Source of the DNA: Entrophospora sp. SA101
Lineage: Eukaryota > Glomeromycota > Glomeromycetes > Entrophosporales > Entrophosporaceae
DNA: 10,631 nucleotides
Assembly (NCBI GenBank): GCA_958430865.1
Contig: CAUDNR010004174.1
Coordinates: forward strand, 29,806 to 40,436
Direction: 5' to 3'
The position numbers were made by a program, and so were the translations under genes. The notes beneath the pieces were generated by a model that saw nothing but the letters and a program-made list of their open reading frames with translations, had not been told where the DNA came from and did no database searches. Positions 7,273-10,631 of this stretch are shown here, one piece after another; position 1 is the first letter of the stretch; every line of letters begins with the position of its first letter.

Positions 7273-8294
7273 ACATCAGATGCATTATACAAGCCCTCAA
7301 TAAAATTATTTTCTAAAGGATTACCTTGAGATTTGGTTAAAAATTTCTTAATCCATAATGATGCATCATTTTGAAATAGCAAAGGATTATAATTTGAATT
7401 GCACATATTATTATATAAAGCAGCAAAACCATCCCATAACTCTCTTATTTTATCAGCACATGATGGAGGAAGAACTTTTTTTAAATCAAATGATTGCAAT
7501 ACTTTTAACTTATCAGGACCCATAAGTGATGTATATGTCCACTGTTTAGAATTTTCAGCCAATGAAAATTTAAAAGAGACTTTAATTCTCTCCATTTCTT
7601 CTTGTACAGTTTTTCTTAAAGTTTCTGAATAATTTTTATTGCTGGACTGAGTAAATTTAATTTCATTGAATAATAAACTGAGCAAATGATCTATTACCCT
7701 GAGCATTAGATGTAATTCATCAATGACCCAATGATCAAGTGGGATCATTGAAAATAAAGGCTGTCTAATTTGACCATTGTGTAGTTTTGGATTTTTAGGA
7801 TCATAATTAACTGATAACTCTTCCATTTTTTTTGAAATACTCCAATTTAAATTAAGTTTTCCTTGTTGAGATTTATTGCAATTGCACCATGGACAAAAAT
7901 AGTTTGAATTAGCAGCATTAAATCCAAGAATAGTTGCTAGGAACTTCCAATCACTTGAAATATATAAAGATACTTTCCAACACTTATCAAAATTATCTAC
8001 AAAGCCATTTTGTTTTAAGTCCTTTAATTCTTGGATTAAAGGACTTAAAACATTTTTTAGGCATTCATAATCCTCCTGTCCTGTATAAAGTGCTAAAGAA
8101 TAATGATTGCTGGGACTAAAAATATTTTCATGATCATTTAACAATGCAAATGTTATCATGACTTGTTTTATTTTTCTTCCAACATTTCTTCCATCCCCTG
8201 AAATTCGTATATAAAGGAATTCATCACTATCTTTTAATATTCCATTTTCAATAAAATAAGGAATTAAAGAATAAAGAATATCTTTAATATTTCT
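7227..8294 (-). pseudogene. Catalytic-core fragment of the transposase-like pseudogene
   Basis: Open from just after the TGA at 8295-8297 to TGA at 7227-7229, about 355 codons and the longest intact piece. The first internal ATG is at 8159, but homology-like sequence, including the SGDG block, clearly extends upstream of it, so that ATG is not the real start. The piece contains SGDG, SSDWKFL, CPWC, DELHLMLR and NNFIEGLYN. The last dozen or so residues after ASDVT are out of frame, because the true continuation (PYIHVLVHHV) lies one base over. Confidence 0.75.
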
Positions 8295-8440
8295 TCAAAC
8301 TCCATTTCCACGTGATTCTTCTGCTACTAGTATATTTTCACTTATTTCTTCTTCTGTATCATCATCAATATCCATGTCATTTGTAACACTTTTTACAGTT
8401 TTTTCAAACGATGTATTGAAAGTAAAAAATTGGTATTTTT

Positions 8441-8860
8441 TCAGTAATTATTTGATTGATTTTTTTTTTCTTTTTTTTCAATATTGTGTTCATGAGGTAA
8501 AGAGTTCACTATTGCTGTTAATGCTCTATATGAATCTCTACCAATATTATGTTCATCTAATACTTTGACAATAGCTTCTTCTTCAGCATTTGAATTTTTT
8601 TTATCATAAGTAAGTTCATATTGAGTGCCATTTGTTTCAAATGTTGTTTTGACCAATGTTGCTTGTTCCAAGTTTTTATTAATATTTAAAGCAGATGATT
8701 TACTATTTTCAAATGTCTGCAGTATACTTTGGCCCATTGATATAACCCTTGATCTCTGAGTTGAAGTTGATAAATTATCAAAAGAATCAATTTTTTTTCT
8801 GATATGTTTTTCTTTAGGAGGGTTTTGTTCACGATAATCCTTAAGGCAATTGTAACCCAA
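8441..8860 (-). pseudogene. Middle fragment of the transposase-like pseudogene
   Basis: About 138 open codons from a TTG at 8860 (not a true start; a TAA lies two codons upstream at 8864-8866) to TGA at 8441-8443. It includes LKDYREQNPP, a serine-rich stretch, and DEHNIGRDSYRALTAIV followed by SLPHEH, then lysine-rich codons in A-runs where the frame breaks. Frameshifts separate it from exon 2's first codons on one side and from the catalytic region on the other. Confidence 0.6.
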
Positions 8861-8909
8861 ATATTAATGGTCCTGACTTTCTTGTTCTTGTACTATCTCC
8901 TTCAAATTG

Positions 8910-8982
8910 CTTTAAAATTATTCAAATTAATAAATTTTTTTTAATTATTCAAAAAATAATAAATAATATAAAATGAATTTAC
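8910..8982 (-). other. Predicted 73-nt spliceosomal intron
   Basis: On the minus strand the donor GTAAAT follows codon AAA, and the acceptor AG (8910-8911, in TTTTAAAG) precedes CAATTTGAAGGAG. A branch-like TATTAAT lies upstream of the acceptor. The intron is in phase 0. Joining the exons gives LFLK then QFEGDSTRTRKSGPLIFG, a sensible continuation, whereas the unspliced sequence is AT-only with stops. The length is typical of a fungal intron. Confidence 0.65.
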
Positions 8983-9318
8983 TTTCAAAAATAAATCAAC
9001 AGCTTCTGTTGCTGATTTTATAGAAATTACATTAAATTTATTAACATCATCAACCCAATCAATTTGATAAACAGGATCATTATTTTCATTATAATTAATT
9101 GAGCATGTTATGGTATTTTTTACAAATGTTGTTTTGATCTTATAATTATCAGGAATAGGGTGGGAACTTCCACGAGTAGTTTTTTAGTTTTCAGGATAAT
9201 GTCCTATATTTATAACTTCATAAATGAAATTACTACTGACTGAACCTTTGTTGGTGTATTTAATAATGGGATCATTGGGATAATTGCTTTCTTCAATGGA
9301 ATTATTTGTTGGATTCAT
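8983..9318 (-). pseudogene. Exon 1 of the transposase-like pseudogene
   Basis: Exactly 112 codons from the ATG at 9318 to the AAA codon before the splice donor at 8982. They begin MNPTNNSIEESNYPND and end EAVDLFLK. One in-frame TAA (9184-9186) interrupts them after HYPEN. The flanking translation stays coherent on both sides without a frame change, so this is a point nonsense lesion and not a gene boundary. Confidence 0.65.
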
Positions 9319-10631
9319 TTTAAATTGTTAAAGATAATGGCAATTTATAGGAAATATAATTTAAATAAATGTTGAATCAAAGAGTAAATTTTTTATTATT
9401 TTATTCCAAATAATTATTTCTTTATATACTTCTTTCAATGTGAAATGAAACATCTATATACAATGAAGTTTTAATTGTAGAATACAAGACACATCTCTAA
9501 ATCAATTAAAACTACCAATTATGTATATTGAATTTTACATATCATGGAAAATTAATAAATAAATCGGAAAATTAAAATAAATTTATGAAAGTTGCACAAA
9601 AAGAAATCGGAAAATTCAAAGTCCATTATTTAATACCAATAAAATAATTGACTCACGGAAAATATTTCAAACAACAGAGAAGTAAATATTCTAACATTCT
9701 AAATGTAAGATCTTAATTCTCAGATTAAATTTAAACTAAGGAATTTAAATGATTAGATCACTTTAGAAATAACTTGAAAATAATTCTATACAGAAGGTTC
9801 AAATAATACATTTAATTAAAATAAATTAGGATTTCAAAGAAATTGGAGAACTAGATGATAGAACCTTTAACATGTATAAGCAGCATTGTAATTTTTTCAG
9901 CTTCGTTTATCATTTTTATCATCATCTTTATAATCATCTTTATAATCATCTTTACCAATCATCATAATAATTTAATAAATAACAAACTGTTTTTAACCTT
10001 GTCCTTGCCCTTTTCCTTGTTGTTTTCGAATATTATATTTTCGTAATGATAATAAATCTATGTCTAACAATAAATTCATACTAATTCCGTGCATAATTAT
10101 TTTCTCTTATTTTATATTTGTCTCTATTTTTTTATTATTTTTTATTTCTTTTCTTTTTTTTTAGTGAGGTAATAATATTTAATGAATTTTATTTAGTAGT
10201 TTTGGAAAACATACCTGACTTGAGTAGGAGCAACCCACAAGAAACATGATCAGGATATAGTGTAAAATTTAAAGAAGTTTAGTATTGCTTAGTATAAGGA
10301 ATTGTTTAACGATAATGATAGATAATTTTGAAAGTAAAGCATAAATATACAGATTTAGTATAAATAAATTAGAAGTAATTGTATAAATATTGTTGGCATT
10401 GTAAATAAATAAAACATTGAGGTCGTGGATAATTTTACAATATCAAATATAAATTCGTGTAACCATTTTTAATTTTCAAATAGTGCGTCATTAATTTGAC
10501 ATGATCAACGATCAGGGGAAATTTGTAAAAAATAAATTAGCAGTAATGTTATGTATACAGTGTATAAAATTCAATGTGCGGAATGTGCGGGTTTTGATTA
10601 CACAAGAATCAACCAATAAACATTGGTAAAA
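9319..10631. other. Gene-free AT-rich stretch upstream of the pseudogene
   Basis: I found no convincing gene. The one open frame of note (9855-10046, plus strand) encodes mostly FIII repeats from a microsatellite. Small repeats seen are AAATCGGAAAATT at 9561-9573 and 9604-9616, the 12-bp unit at 9922-9957, and AATGTGCGG twice in tandem at 10573-10590. The right edge has a short hairpin CCAAT-AAAC-ATTGG (10613-10626). No transposon terminal inverted repeat matching the sequence downstream of the pseudogene was found. Confidence 0.55.
9922..9957. repeat. 12-bp tandem repeat, three units
   Basis: TCATCTTTATAA occurs at 9922-9933 and 9934-9945, followed by TCATCTTTACCA at 9946-9957. It sits in a broader ATC/TTT-rich low-complexity tract and explains the isoleucine/phenylalanine-rich open frame across it. 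Confidence 0.8.

Larger units (their letters stand above)
6997..9318 (-). pseudogene. Degraded transposase-like gene (DDE/RNase H-like candidate) with one intron
   Basis: This is a gene of about 750 codons whose pieces line up in order on the minus strand, from the ATG at 9318 (preceded by an in-frame TAA) to the TAA at 6997-6999. Exon 1 is 9318-8983, the intron is 8910-8982, and exon 2 is 8909-6997. Recognisable blocks are ISGDGRNVGR (Asp at 8193-8195), SSDWKFL (Asp codon 7950-7952), FCPWC (about 7884-7897), DELHLMLR (Asp codon 7719-7721), NNFIEGL (Glu codon 7296-7298) and PYIHVLVHHV (about 7240-7270). I recognise this set as a family of transposase-like proteins seen in cnidarians, sponges and, from memory, expanded in Rhizophagus. 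I cannot assign a superfamily name. Lesions are TAA at 9184-9186, a frameshift within 8842-8866, a frameshift in the A-runs of 8461-8480, a frameshift at the 6-base run 8424-8429, TGA at 8295-8297, and a frameshift at GGG 7268-7270. It is therefore a non-functional copy unless the homopolymer indels are sequencing errors, which would still leave two nonsense codons. Confidence 0.8.

Noticed and set aside
9855..10046. Plus-strand open frame of 63 codons that looks like a membrane peptide
   Set aside because: Its FIII repeats come directly from the 12-bp and ATC-rich low-complexity repeat, and nothing else supports a gene.

Overview
The window looks like an accessory, repeat-rich stretch of a strongly AT-rich eukaryotic nuclear genome. 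An early-diverging fungus is the best guess, and a Rhizophagus-type arbuscular mycorrhizal fungus is the specific suspicion. The reasons are the composition, a short GT-AG intron with a branch-like TATTAAT, and two protein families that I recall as expanded in such genomes. The organism is an inference and no search was possible.

Layout. Positions 1-649 hold no gene: a direct repeat of about 33 bp around two arrays of a CpG-containing 11-bp motif, then a locally GC-rich block with a 16-bp perfect palindrome, then a TA microsatellite. Positions 650-5389, minus strand, are one continuous reading frame of 1,580 codons interrupted by a single in-frame TGA at 4271-4273. The upstream part (4271-5389) begins with a C2HC zinc finger of the HLNRKNPC type. 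The downstream part (650-4153, with 39 further open codons back to the TGA) is a family-B DNA polymerase of the protein-primed/viral type. It has complete exonuclease and polymerase motifs and an endonuclease-VII-like zinc/DHNH module inserted between Exo I and Exo II. No other Maverick/Polinton, adintovirus or plasmid gene (integrase, capsid, ATPase, protease) is visible, so this is a lone replication gene.

Positions 5390-6996 hold no gene: an AT-rich upstream region, five copies of an ATTAGACT motif, nearly four copies of a 118-bp tandem repeat flanked by a 10-bp direct repeat, then plain AT-rich DNA. Positions 6997-9318, minus strand, are a degraded transposase-like gene. It starts at an ATG at 9318, has one 73-nt intron (8910-8982), and carries two nonsense codons and four frameshifts. 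Its SGDG, SSDWKFL, CPWC, DELHLMLR and NNFIEGL blocks are still readable. Positions 9319-10631 hold no convincing gene, only short low-complexity repeats.

The two genes share a strand, but nothing shows that they work together. The picture is a graveyard of mobile elements with one nearly intact polymerase gene. The most interesting point is the single TGA in an otherwise undamaged 1,580-codon frame.
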